64,000 nucleotides of DNA from an uncultured Treponema sp. (GTDB lineage Bacteria > Spirochaetota > Spirochaetia > Treponematales > Treponemataceae), in NCBI GenBank assembly GCA_949300145.1, contig CASGDA010000002.1, positions 1 through 64,000 of the forward strand, written 5' to 3'. This document shows, one piece after another, positions 16,426-25,138 of the stretch. The notes beneath the pieces are model-generated. The model was not told the DNA's origin. It searched no databases and saw only the letters and a list, made by a program, of their open reading frames with translations. Numbering within the stretch: position 1 is the first letter of the stretch; each line of letters begins with the position of its first letter. The position numbers were made by a program, and so were the translations under genes.

Positions 16426-17909
16426 TTATTTGGCAAAGTAGGCGTCCCAGTATTCGGTTCCCAGGGAATAGGACTCCACATTGACGACTCTTCTGGTTCC
16501 GCCCATATAGCTCACAAAATCGACAGCGCCGTCGTCAGGATCATAGGAGACATCCATCCTTAAGAGCCCCACTTCCGCATTAAACGTATTGTTGGAGGAG
16601 GTTGACGAATCGGTGATGTAAACTCGTTTGATGTAGCCGTCTCCGTCAAATTCGGCGCCCCAGAGCGAAACAGCGTGTCCTGCTCCAAGTCCCGTCCGCT
16701 GATGTATACTGAGCATTTTGCCGCTTTTCAACGCTTCGGCTACGAACATATTGAACGTGCGTCGGTTAACGGTTCCCACAACTTTCTCATGCAGCATACT
16801 CCCTTCAAACACCTCCGCAAAAAACCGGCCTTCCTGCGAGACGTTCTCATATGCCGAACTGGTCTCATCGTTATACCCGATGAACCAAGCAAAGCCTATA
16901 TAGGGATGGTTCCCGGCGTTGGGCCACGCCTTTTTGAACAGCTCGAAAAAGGAGGAGACAGGGAACGACGATACGCCTCCGACGGTGTACTTCGGCTCCG
17001 GTCCTGTGTATTTGTCTCCGAACCGGTCGATGTATTCTTTGTTTTGGTCGAACCACCAGTGCAGCACATTGCTGGCCGTGGCGGCCCAGCACATATCCCA
17101 ATTTTCCTGATAGATGTCGTACCAGCCGCAGCCGTCGTACCATTTGGCCATAACAAAATCTTTTCCGGCAACTGTCTCCGTCAGCCAGTCGCTTTCTTTA
17201 ACCGACACCCCTTTCACCAGAACCGTTTGGTTCCGGAACTCTTCGCTGAATCCGCCGGCTGCCGGATCTTTCAGTTCCCAAATCGCATACATCACGGTGT
17301 CGGCATTCATCGTAAAGCTTTGTCCGGGATCATATTGGGGGATGCCGTCGGCAGCGGTTGCCCACTTGTAAAATTCCTTATCATCAGAAGGAGCTGTAAA
17401 GTTGTTTCCGGGCAGATGAACCTTCTGCCCCTTCCGTCCATAAATCGGATCGATCGAGCCGCTGCCGCCGTTGGCGGTAAACGTGACCGTAAGAGCTGTC
17501 GTTTCATCTTCCCATACGGCGTACAGGTTGGAATTATAGGAAGCATAGAAAGTGACATTCACAAATCGGTCGCTGTATTCGGGGTCATTATCATTTTCGA
17601 CCGACCAGCCGACGAAGCGGCACCCGGTTTTGGTAAACGTGTTGGCCGGAAGCTGTATTTCATATCCCTCTTCCAGCCCCGTAACGGGCTCCATTGTGCC
17701 TTCACCGCCGTGGGCGTGGAATGTAATGGTTCCGGCAACCGGAGGATTTTCCTCTCCGCCGCCGTCCGTACCGGGATCGAACGGCGTTTCACTGTCTGTA
17801 CTGGTTCTGTTATCGTCATACCCAATATGTGCCTGCTCACAGCCGGTAAAGACCAGCAAAAGGCCGCCAATATTAACAGGACAATATGTATATATAATCT
17901 TTTTTTCAT
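16426..17909 (-). CDS. IdeS/Mac-family cysteine protease lipoprotein, start out of frame at an A7 tract
   Basis: The main frame has two or three beta repeats of the InlB/Listeria-Bacteroides type (about 70-225) and then a Mac/IdeS-type peptidase domain. Catalytic positions, counted from an upstream in-frame ATG at 17940, are Cys284 in DMCWAATASNVLHWWFDQN, His422 in GHAVSLWGAEFD, and Asp444 in YITDS. IdeS of streptococci cleaves IgG in the hinge, and the LHWWFDQN and LWGA-FD blocks are near-identical. A lipobox FTGC precedes an acidic linker. The ATG with a proper GGAGG is at 17909, but it is followed by seven A residues and opens the wrong frame; one more A (or two fewer) would join it to the lipobox. 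The gene is therefore off in this sequence unless slippage, recoding or a sequence error intervenes. Host immunoglobulin as substrate is inferred from the family. Confidence 0.85.
17900..17906 (-). repeat. A7 homopolymer directly after the protease start codon
   Basis: On the minus strand ATG is followed by AAAAAAAG. With seven A residues the start frame encodes MKKRLYIHIVLLILAAF, a good signal-like start that runs off into an unrelated frame. With eight it encodes MKKKIIYTY and continues through the lipobox into the protease. Position and length fit a slipped-strand switch. Confidence 0.6.
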
Positions 17910-18184
17910 ATCTGCCTCCATAAAAATTCACATTATGCACTTATTTGTGAAGGGGATATGCCGCTTTTCTGCAAACGGCAAAACTATTGCCTGTTTGTGG
18001 AATTGCAAAAACTGATATTTGTTTATCAGATAGTTTCATTTTCATTCCACATATATAATATAACTAATTTTACAAAAAGAAACATCTTTTGCTTTTTTCT
18101 CTTTTTGCTCCGGCAAACGATGATGGCAAAAGCCCGCAGAATCCTTCAGGCTCGTTTTTCCGGGAAGTGAATTCAGAAGCTACG

Positions 18185-18580
18185 TCAAACGGTTATTTCA
18201 ATCAAATTGCCTTCAAAGCCTGAAATGCAACTTTCGTAGTATCCGTCGCCGGTTGTACGGGGACCGCTGATTACTTCCCAGCCGTCGTTTTTCATATTCT
18301 CGGTTATTTCATCCACCCTTTCCCTGCTTCCAACGCTAAATGCAAGATGAATGAATCCTGTTTTGGCAATGGAATTTGAATCGCCGTCCAAATCCGGTTT
18401 ATTCATTATTTCAAGCCGGGCCTCTCCGGAAGTGCCGTTAGAAAACCGGAGGAAATAAGAGCTGAACCCTGTCCTGGAATTGTGGTAGAGGGAACCGGGA
18501 TTGCCCCCGAAATATTTTATAAAAAAGTCTTTGGCTCCCTCCAAATCCTTTACATACATGGCGACATGATCTATCCGCAT
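18185..18580 (-). CDS. Glyoxalase/VOC-fold protein
   Basis: A 131-residue protein beginning MRIDHVAMYVKDLEGAKDFF, the typical opening of a vicinal-oxygen-chelate domain. A matching second half ends GNLIEITV, and metal-ligand candidates are His5, a central His in FIHLAFSV, and the final Glu of LIEITV. VOC proteins include glyoxalases, dioxygenases and antibiotic-binding proteins; the substrate here is unknown. The ATG at 18580 is chosen because the domain starts there; upstream codons look non-coding and no ribosome-binding site is evident. It is divergent from the redox gene run and may share its control region. Confidence 0.75.
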   Translation of the reverse strand: MRIDHVAMYVKDLEGAKDFFIKYFGGNPGSLYHNSRTGFSSYFLRFSNGTSGEARLEIMNKPDLDGDSNSIAKTGFIHLAFSVGSRERVDEITENMKNDGWEVISGPRTTGDGYYESCISGFEGNLIEITV

Positions 18581-18681
18581 GGCAAAATATATACAAAACA
18601 TTAAATCAACACAATTCCCCGTTCTGTTTCCGTCCGCTTTTTCATGACTAAAACGCATTGTAGCCAATGCAAAATAAGTAT

Positions 18682-18710
18682 TAGACATATTACCATCCCG
18701 GCTGTATCTT
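18682..18710 (+). promoter_or_regulatory. Candidate promoter of the redox gene run
   Basis: TAGACA, 17 bases, then TATCTT, placing transcription start about 20 bases before the flavodoxin ATG, with AGGAGG between. It lies in the divergent region with the VOC gene. Confidence 0.5.
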
Positions 18711-18736
18711 ATTGATAACAACACAGGAGGTTTTAT

Positions 18737-19288
18737 ATGAAATACTCAAAAAACTTGTTTTTGCTTTCTTCCCTTTTTGCCCTTTCCGCCGGTGCATGGG
18801 CAGAAGATGAGAAAGTTCTGGTGGCTTATTTTTCCTGGTCATCTTCCCACAACACCCGGACAATGGCTGAATACATTGCAGAAGAAACCGGGGGAAAACT
18901 CTTTGAGATAAAGCCGGCTGTTCCCTATACCTCAAACTACAATCAGGTTGTGGACGAAGCCCGGAAAGAACTGGCAGAAAAAGCCCGGCCGGCTCTGGCG
19001 GAAAATATTTCCCAAGAAGAAATGGCTTCCTACGACACGATTTTTATCGGGTATCCCATCTGGTGGTACGACGCCCCCATGATTATTTATTCTTTTCTGG
19101 AATCCCACGATTTTGCAGGAAAGAAAATCATTCCCTTTGCCACTTCCGGCGGAAGCGGTTTGAACGAAGAAGAAAAATTCCGCAACCTTACCGGCACGGA
19201 GGTGGCGGAAGGTCTTTGCATCAGGAACATCCGTTCTTCCAATGCCCGGAAAGAAATCCGGGACTGGCTTTCCGAAGTGTTCAAGTAA
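18737..19288 (+). CDS. Exported flavodoxin-like protein
   Basis: A 183-residue protein with a signal peptide (hydrophobic FLLSSLFALSAGAWA, cleavage after AWA) and then a flavodoxin fold beginning KVLVAYFSWSSSHNT. This is the FMN phosphate-binding loop in the divergent form seen in the flavodoxin_4 group. The IGYPIWWYDAPM and PFATSGGSG segments are typical of that group. It is expected to bind FMN outside the cytoplasmic membrane and pass electrons. AGGAGG stands 7 bases before the ATG. It is the first gene of a co-directional run whose members (CMD, cupin, hydrolase, cyclophilin-like, DUF4405) recur together in anaerobes. The redox partner is not known. Confidence 0.85.
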   Translation: MKYSKNLFLLSSLFALSAGAWAEDEKVLVAYFSWSSSHNTRTMAEYIAEETGGKLFEIKPAVPYTSNYNQVVDEARKELAEKARPALAENISQEEMASYDTIFIGYPIWWYDAPMIIYSFLESHDFAGKKIIPFATSGGSGLNEEEKFRNLTGTEVAEGLCIRNIRSSNARKEIRDWLSEVFK

Positions 19289-19376
19289 ACCAGAAGCAAC
19301 CGGCGGACTGATTGCCTGATTCCCCCTCCGGAGAGAAAAGACAAAACCATTCAACCGGAAAAACCGGTCAAAAAAA

Positions 19377-20222
19377 ATGAACAAGGAAAATAAGAATATG
19401 AATGGAACAAATAAATCAGAAAGAATAACAAAAACCGAACAGAAATTCGGTGAACTTTTCGGAGGCAAACCTGTGCAGGACGAAGGCACGGATCCTGAAT
19501 TCATGAGGATTCTCCAACGGTTCATTTTTGGTGAAGTCTGCTGCACCGGTTCCCTGGATAACCGGCTCCGGGAACTGGTTACTGTTACGGTGCTGACGGT
19601 AAACCAGACCCTGCCCCAGCTTAAAGCCCATGTAGGGGCTTGTTTGAATGTGGGAGTCCCGCCTCTGGAAATCCGGGAAGCGGTTTACCAGTGTGCCCCC
19701 TTTATCGGCTTTCCCAAAACCCTGAATGCCATTGCCGCCATGAACCACGTCTTTACCCAAAAGGGTATTTCCCTGCCTTTGGAAAAGGCGGAAACCGTCA
19801 CGGAAGAAACCCGGCTGGACAAAGGAAAAGAAATCCAGCACCGACTTTACGGCGATGAAATTGCCCGCCGGTATACCTGGCTTTCGGAGGATTTTTCCGG
19901 GAAAATCCCCCAATGGCTTACGGAACTTTGCTTTGGAGACTTTGCCACCCGGCGGGGACTTGAGGGGAAAACCAGGGAACTGCTCACAGTGGTTATCCTT
20001 GCAGCCCTGGGCGGTGCGGAAACCCAGGTGAGGTCACACACAGCTGGGGCAATCAAGGCGGGAAATACAATGGAAGAAATTATCTCTGCCCTTTCCCAAG
20101 CCTTGCCCTATATGGGTTTTCCCCGGCTCTTCAACACCCTGAACGCTTTGCAGGACATCGTCGGAACTTCAGGACAGGAATCCCGGCCGGTACCGGAATC
20201 CCCATCGGGACAGGAGCGGTAA
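19377..20222 (+). CDS. Two-domain carboxymuconolactone decarboxylase-like protein, cytoplasmic
   Basis: A 281-residue protein with two CMD domains: the first contains LRELVTVTVLTVNQTLPQLK and HVGACLNVG, the second TRELLTVVILAALGGAE and HTAGAIKAG. No signal peptide is present, unlike the paralogue at 23210. The AhpD-type CxxC pair is absent, so an alkylhydroperoxidase-like thiol reaction is unlikely. Family members decarboxylate lactones or are uncharacterised oxidoreductase partners. An ATG at 19398 with AAGGA upstream is an alternative start to 19377. It follows the flavodoxin gene by 88 bases and precedes a cupin. Confidence 0.85.
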   Translation: MNKENKNMNGTNKSERITKTEQKFGELFGGKPVQDEGTDPEFMRILQRFIFGEVCCTGSLDNRLRELVTVTVLTVNQTLPQLKAHVGACLNVGVPPLEIREAVYQCAPFIGFPKTLNAIAAMNHVFTQKGISLPLEKAETVTEETRLDKGKEIQHRLYGDEIARRYTWLSEDFSGKIPQWLTELCFGDFATRRGLEGKTRELLTVVILAALGGAETQVRSHTAGAIKAGNTMEEIISALSQALPYMGFPRLFNTLNALQDIVGTSGQESRPVPESPSGQER

Positions 20223-20269
20223 TCCGCCGCCATAAAGCCACAAAAAAGAAGATGCAACAGGAGAAGAAC

Positions 20270-20701
20270 ATGAACGAAAAAGATTTTGAAGTACAGAACA
20301 TCTTCGGTAAGGGCGGTGCCAACACTGCTTACGCAAAGTATTTCACCGGCAAATCCTTCCTTAATCCGGTAAAAACCGGAGGCGGTGACTGCCCCCTGAT
20401 GATTGCCAATGTCACCTTTGAACCCGGCTGCCGGAACAACTGGCACGTCCACCACGCTTCCAATGGAGGAGGACAGGTTATTATCTGCACCGCCGGCAGC
20501 GGCTGGTACCAGCTGGAAGGACAAAATCCTGTCAGCATGAAAGCCGGGGACGCAGCTTTTTTCCCGCCGGGAGTAAAGCACTGGCACGGTGCAAAGGCGG
20601 ACAGCTGGTTCAGCCACCTGGCCTTTGAACTTCCCGGAGAGAACACTTCCACAGAATGGCTGGAGCCGGTTTCCGACGGAGAATACGGCAAAATCAAATA
20701 A
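20270..20701 (+). CDS. Single-domain cupin protein
   Basis: A 143-residue protein with the two cupin motifs: NNWHVHHASNGGGQ (metal-binding histidines) and PPGVKHWHGA near residues 100-110. The fold binds a metal in a beta barrel; substrates range widely, and CMD-cupin pairs are common, including CMD proteins fused to such a cupin. The ATG at 20270 is chosen because AGGAG lies seven bases upstream; an earlier in-frame ATG at 20252 has none. It lies between the CMD and hydrolase genes and is probably co-transcribed. Confidence 0.85.
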   Translation: MNEKDFEVQNIFGKGGANTAYAKYFTGKSFLNPVKTGGGDCPLMIANVTFEPGCRNNWHVHHASNGGGQVIICTAGSGWYQLEGQNPVSMKAGDAAFFPPGVKHWHGAKADSWFSHLAFELPGENTSTEWLEPVSDGEYGKIK

Positions 20702-20768
20702 CAGGAACTTAAAGGAGCCACGAAATGTTATCAGGAAAAACAAATACAGACACAACAAGGAGGAGGTC

Positions 20769-21770
20769 ATGACAAATAAGATAAAAAATACAATTTTTAT
20801 AGAAGAAAAATTAACACTTACAACAGAATGGGATAAAACCTTTGCCAAAAGCAGCCTGGTTGAACACAAAAAAGTTACCTTCCACAACCGTTACGGCATC
20901 ACCCTGGCGGCGGATATGTATGTTCCGGAAAATGCCGGGGAAAAACTTTCTGCCATTGCTGTTGCAGGACCTTTCGGAGCGGTAAAGGAGCAGGCTTCCG
21001 GTTTGTACGCCCAGACATTGGCGGAAAAAGGGTTCCTCACTATAGCTTTTGATCCCTCCTACACCGGGGAAAGCGGCGGACAGCCCAGGTTTGTGGCTTC
21101 CCCGGACATCAACACGGAAGATTTCTCTGCCGCAGTGGATTTTCTGTCAGTGCAGGAAAATGTGGATTCAAACCGGATAGGAATCCTGGGAATCTGCGGC
21201 TGGGGCGGAATGGCCCTGAATGCCGCCGCAATGGACACAAGAATCAAAGCCACCGTAACCGCCACAATGTACGATATGAGCCGGGTTACTGCCAATGGAT
21301 ACTTTGATACCATGGATGAAGTCGCCCGGCACAAACTCCGGGAACAGCTGAACGCCCGGCGTACCCAAGACTACCGGGAGGGAAGCTACGCCCTTGCAGG
21401 AGGTCTCCCGGACACTGTTCCCGAAGACGCACCCTTTTATGTAAAAGATTATTTTGCCTATTACAAAACACCCCGGGGCTACCATCCCCGTTCCCTTAAT
21501 TCCAACGGAGGCTGGAATGTAACTTCATCCCTGTCATTCCTGAATATGCCCATTCTCTCCTACGCTGGGGAAATAACCTCTGCCGTCCTGGTTATCCACG
21601 GGGAAAAAGCCCATTCCCTCTATTTCAGCCGGGATGCTTTCGCAAAACTCAAGGGAGAAAACAAGGAGCTTCTCATTATTCCCGGTGCCGTCCATACAGA
21701 CTTGTACGACAACCCAGAGGTAATTCCCTTTGACAAAATCCGGGACTTTTTTGTTTCAAACCTGAAATAA
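20769..21770 (+). CDS. Alpha/beta hydrolase, dienelactone hydrolase-like
   Basis: A 333-residue cytoplasmic hydrolase. The nucleophile elbow reads GICGWGG with Cys143 in the nucleophile position, as in dienelactone hydrolases, where most relatives have Ser. An acidic residue and the histidine in PGAVHTDLYD (near 315) would complete the triad. The N-terminal strand region (VTFHNRYGITLAADMYVP) is typical of peptidase S15/DLH-like proteins. AAGGAGGAGG lies immediately upstream of the ATG, and a longer open frame upstream overlaps the cupin gene and is discounted. The substrate is unknown; the neighbouring CMD protein would suit a lactone or ester pathway. Confidence 0.85.
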   Translation: MTNKIKNTIFIEEKLTLTTEWDKTFAKSSLVEHKKVTFHNRYGITLAADMYVPENAGEKLSAIAVAGPFGAVKEQASGLYAQTLAEKGFLTIAFDPSYTGESGGQPRFVASPDINTEDFSAAVDFLSVQENVDSNRIGILGICGWGGMALNAAAMDTRIKATVTATMYDMSRVTANGYFDTMDEVARHKLREQLNARRTQDYREGSYALAGGLPDTVPEDAPFYVKDYFAYYKTPRGYHPRSLNSNGGWNVTSSLSFLNMPILSYAGEITSAVLVIHGEKAHSLYFSRDAFAKLKGENKELLIIPGAVHTDLYDNPEVIPFDKIRDFFVSNLK

Positions 21771-21809
21771 AAACACAGGCAAAATCTAAACTATTAAAAG
21801 GAAGAAAAA

Positions 21810-22325
21810 ATGAAACTTCAACTTCACATCCACCGGTTCAAATTGCTTATTACGGCGGCAGCCTTTTTGCTGCTGTTCTTCCCCGCCCTTTCCTGTGCCG
21901 AAGGTACCGGCATTGAAAACATTTCCATGTCCGCCGGGGAATCTTCATTAAAAATAAAACTTACCGTCGGTACCGCAGGCGGCGAAAAAGAAGTCTACGC
22001 CACTTTATACGATAATTCCGTCAGCAGGGATTTATTGTCCCGGCTGCCCCTGACCTTGGAATTTTCCGATTACAACAGAACGGAAAAAATCGCCCGGCTT
22101 CCACCGGATTCCCCGGGGTGGGACACAAGTGACGCCCCGGATTCCTGTGACCCTGCCCCAGGCGACATTACCATGTACGCCCCCTGGGGAAACCTTGCTG
22201 TGTTTTACCGGGACTACGGTTTTTCCCCGGGACTGGTTCCCCTGGGAAAACTTGATTCTGAGGGGCTGGAACTTTTTGCCTCCCAAACCGGAAACTTTAC
22301 CGTAGAAATTTCAGCCTGCAAATAA
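21810..22325 (+). CDS. Cyclophilin-like-fold lipoprotein or exported protein
   Basis: A 171-residue protein with a hydrophobic export signal (LLITAAAFLLLFFPALSC); the Cys after LS suggests either a lipoprotein or a cleaved signal. The mature part contains LYDNSVSRDLLSRLPLTLEF and DITMYAPWGNLAVFYRDYG, the pattern of the bacterial cyclophilin-like fold that is often encoded beside flavodoxins and aldo/keto reductases. It lacks a clear isomerase active site and its function is unknown. GGAAGAAA precedes the ATG, and it sits 39 bases after the hydrolase gene. Confidence 0.8.
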   Translation: MKLQLHIHRFKLLITAAAFLLLFFPALSCAEGTGIENISMSAGESSLKIKLTVGTAGGEKEVYATLYDNSVSRDLLSRLPLTLEFSDYNRTEKIARLPPDSPGWDTSDAPDSCDPAPGDITMYAPWGNLAVFYRDYGFSPGLVPLGKLDSEGLELFASQTGNFTVEISACK

Positions 22326-22379
22326 ACCGGAAATACGGCAAGAATCAAAATCCTTTCCAACCAAAACAAGGAGACGACT

Positions 22380-23192
22380 ATGAAAAAAATATGCGCCATT
22401 GTTACAATATCCTCTCTTTGCCTACTGGCTGCCGCCGGAATCTGGGCTTTAGGAACAAACCGGGGGAACGGTTCTGCCGGTGTAAGACTTTCCGGTTCCG
22501 GGAACACTTCTGCCGGAACAGCCGACGCTTCTTCCGGCAAAACTTCGTTTTCCGGTTCCGGAACAACGGTACAAGAACAGCCGGAAATTCTTATCGCATA
22601 TTTTACCTGGGCTGACAATACCACCGTAACGGATTCCGATGCGGCTGTTGCCGGAGCCTTGCGCCACTACCAGGCCATGGGGGACGCCGGGCGCTACAGC
22701 GAAACAGATGCCGTTTCATCTGCAAGTCTCATTCCTCCGGGGAACACGGCTGTAGTGGCAGGCTTTATCCGGGACGCAGTGGGGGGAGACCTGTTTTCCA
22801 TACAAGTGACGGAACCTTATTCCCCGGACTACGACCAGTGCCTTGACCGGGCTGCAGATGAAAAAGCCCGGAACACCAGACCCACCCTGGCAAACCGGGT
22901 GGAAAACATGGACAAATACGACATAGTTTTTTTGGGTTACCCCAACTGGTGGTACTCCGTTCCCATGGCGGTACTGGGCTTTGCGGAAAGCTACGACTTT
23001 GGCGGAAAAACCGTCATCCCCTTCTGCTGCCACGGTACCGGCGGCCTTGCAGGCAGTCTCCGGGATTTGCGCCCTGCCTTTACCGGTGAAACCAACTTTG
23101 TAAACAATGCATTCGGCGTGTACCGTCCTGACACCTTAGGCTGCCGGCCGGAAGTAAACAGCTGGCTCCGGGAACTGGGATTCAATTTGTAA
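22380..23192 (+). CDS. Second exported flavodoxin-like protein with Ser/Gly-rich linker
   Basis: A 270-residue protein: a signal segment (ICAIVTISSLCLLAAAGIWA), a low-complexity Gly/Ser/Thr linker (about 29-65), and then a flavodoxin_4-like domain with EILIAYFTWADN, FLGYPNWWYSVPM and PFCCHGTGG. The paralogue at 18737 lacks the linker. A roughly 45-residue insertion after the first strand contains VAGALRHYQAMGDAGRYSETD, which the paralogue does not have. It probably binds FMN at the envelope. AAGGAGACGACT precedes the ATG, and it lies 54 bases after the cyclophilin-like gene. Confidence 0.85.
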   Translation: MKKICAIVTISSLCLLAAAGIWALGTNRGNGSAGVRLSGSGNTSAGTADASSGKTSFSGSGTTVQEQPEILIAYFTWADNTTVTDSDAAVAGALRHYQAMGDAGRYSETDAVSSASLIPPGNTAVVAGFIRDAVGGDLFSIQVTEPYSPDYDQCLDRAADEKARNTRPTLANRVENMDKYDIVFLGYPNWWYSVPMAVLGFAESYDFGGKTVIPFCCHGTGGLAGSLRDLRPAFTGETNFVNNAFGVYRPDTLGCRPEVNSWLRELGFNL

Positions 23193-23209
23193 ATATTAGG
23201 GAGAAAAAC

Positions 23210-24094
23210 ATGAAAAACAAAAAACTTACATTTGCAGGACTGGTTTTCCTGTTCGGATTATCACAATTTCTATGTGCCAACGGAAAAACCGATATGACAG
23301 ACATGGATTTACAGGCGAAAAATGATGCCTGTAAATTGACTGATGTTGCTTCAGAAAATACGGAATCAATGGGAATCGGTTATGATTTTGCACAGGACAA
23401 AGAACTTTTCGAAACCGATCCAGAGTTTATGAATAATTTTTATAACTTTGCTTACGATGAAGTTTTATCAGATGGAAACGTATCCCTTGAACCAAAAACA
23501 AGATCAGTTGTAGTACTTGCCGCACTTCTGGGCTGTCAGGCTGAGGAGGAATTCTCCGTTATGCTTAACTTTGCTTTAAACTCGGGTGTCTCTCCAGTGG
23601 AGGTGAAAGAAATCATTTACCAAGCCACAGCATATCTGGGTTTTGGTAAAGTTCGGCCTTTTTTAACTGTGGCAAACACTGTATTTAAAGAACAGGGGAT
23701 TTCACTGCCACTGGAATTCCAGGGAACCACCACCCGGGGAAACCGCAGGGAAAAAGGCAACCAGATTCAGATTGATGTTTTTGGTGAAGGAATGCGTGAA
23801 AGCTGGAGCAGCGGAACTCCCTGGCGGCAGACTGTAAATTCATGGCTTGCTTCCAACTGCTTCGGTGATTATTACACAAGGACAGGGCTTGACATTAAGA
23901 CACGGGAACTTATAACTTTCTGCTTTCTTGCAGCTGCTGGTGGATGCGAATCCCAGCTTGAAAGCCACACAGCGGGAAATATAGCGGTTGGCAACGACAA
24001 GGAATTCCTCACACGGGTTGTACTCAATATGACACCCTATATCGGATATCCTAGGTCATTGAATGCCCTTGCCGTTGTTGAGGCAGCGAAATGA
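23210..24094 (+). CDS. Exported carboxymuconolactone decarboxylase-like protein
   Basis: A 294-residue protein with a signal peptide (LTFAGLVFLFGLSQFLCANG), with lipoprotein processing at that Cys possible, followed by two CMD domains. The second contains TRELITFCFLAAAGGCESQ and HTAGNIAVGND. It is a paralogue of the cytoplasmic protein at 19377 but located outside the membrane, like the neighbouring flavodoxin. No AhpD CxxC is seen. Its last four bases overlap the start of the DUF362 gene (ATGA), so the two are translated together. Local composition is slightly AT-richer than its neighbours. Confidence 0.82.
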   Translation: MKNKKLTFAGLVFLFGLSQFLCANGKTDMTDMDLQAKNDACKLTDVASENTESMGIGYDFAQDKELFETDPEFMNNFYNFAYDEVLSDGNVSLEPKTRSVVVLAALLGCQAEEEFSVMLNFALNSGVSPVEVKEIIYQATAYLGFGKVRPFLTVANTVFKEQGISLPLEFQGTTTRGNRREKGNQIQIDVFGEGMRESWSSGTPWRQTVNSWLASNCFGDYYTRTGLDIKTRELITFCFLAAAGGCESQLESHTAGNIAVGNDKEFLTRVVLNMTPYIGYPRSLNALAVVEAAK

Positions 24095-25056
24095 AACTTA
24101 AACTGTTAACTATGTCAGGAATCCGCCTGTTTTCCCTCTGTTTGCTTTACCTGATATTTTTTATTCCGTGGATGAATGCCCGGCAGCTTGAATGGCAGAC
24201 AGAAAGCGACAAGGTACCGGTGGTATATTTTACCAGTGATATTTCACCCCGTGGACTTCTGAAAGTGTACAAAGCACTGGGACAGGAAATTTCCGGAAAA
24301 GTGGGGATAAAGGTATCTTTTGGAGGTCCTGGCGAACAGTACCTTGACCCGGAACTCCTTACAGAATTGGTGGAAGAAACAGACGGTGTGCTCATTGACA
24401 GCAACGGACTTGAAGGCAACCGTTGGACTTCCGCCTTAAACTATGCCCTGGCAGATGTCCACGGTTTTTCCGATGTAGGGAAAGTACAAATCCTTGACGA
24501 ATCCGGGGATATGGATCTTCCGGTGGAAGGCGGATACCTGCTGGACTATGTCCGCACCGGCAGCCATTTTGCCGAGTACACCACTTTGATTGCGGTACAC
24601 CGGTTCAAGCTCCACTACATCGAAGCTATGGGCGGAAACATAAAAAATATTTCCCTGTGCCTTGCCAGTAAATCCGGAAAAAATCTGATTCATTCCGGCG
24701 GAAAGGATCCAAACCGGTACCATGCAACAGATCCCGATGTCCTTGCCCGCTCTTTTGCAGATGCCGCCAAGGCGGCGGTGGATTACAATCCCAACTGGGC
24801 TTTTATCAATGTGCTGGACAGTTTTGAACCGGATGATGCCTGCAGGGGAACAAGTAATGTCGGAGACATCGGAATTATCGCCTCTTCCGATGTGGTGGCT
24901 TTGGATCAATGCTCCCTGGATTTTACCCTTTCCCGTTCCGGTGCGGACCAACAGACAAAACAGCGGTGGCTGGAATACCATCAGACAAATGTGCTGGAAT
25001 ACGCTGAAGCTTTGGGTATCGGAAGCCGCCGGTACCGGCTGGTAAACATAGACTGA
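24091..25056 (+). CDS. DUF362-family protein, exported
   Basis: A 321-residue protein with an N-terminal hydrophobic segment (LFSLCLLYLIFFIPWM), then VVYFTSDISPRGLLKVYKAL and KVGIKVSFGGPG, typical of DUF362 proteins. Further family blocks are GGNIKNISLCLASKSGK, the central INVLDSF, and SSDVVALDQCSLD. Many DUF362 proteins carry a ferredoxin domain with two 4Fe-4S sites; none is present here, so electron transfer would need partners such as the flavodoxins. The 4-base overlap with the CMD gene suggests a joint role. The family has no settled biochemical function. Confidence 0.82.
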   Translation: MKLKLLTMSGIRLFSLCLLYLIFFIPWMNARQLEWQTESDKVPVVYFTSDISPRGLLKVYKALGQEISGKVGIKVSFGGPGEQYLDPELLTELVEETDGVLIDSNGLEGNRWTSALNYALADVHGFSDVGKVQILDESGDMDLPVEGGYLLDYVRTGSHFAEYTTLIAVHRFKLHYIEAMGGNIKNISLCLASKSGKNLIHSGGKDPNRYHATDPDVLARSFADAAKAAVDYNPNWAFINVLDSFEPDDACRGTSNVGDIGIIASSDVVALDQCSLDFTLSRSGADQQTKQRWLEYHQTNVLEYAEALGIGSRRYRLVNID

Positions 25057-25138
25057 ATCAGTACCGGAACAATACCGGACATAGGGCAGCCGCCGTCAGA
25101 CGCAAAAGACGAAACCATTTTTTCAAAAGGAGCTTGTT

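Noticed and set aside
16675-18015. Long plus-strand frame over the IdeS-like gene
   Set aside because: The minus strand carries the conserved protease blocks; the plus frame has no known domain.
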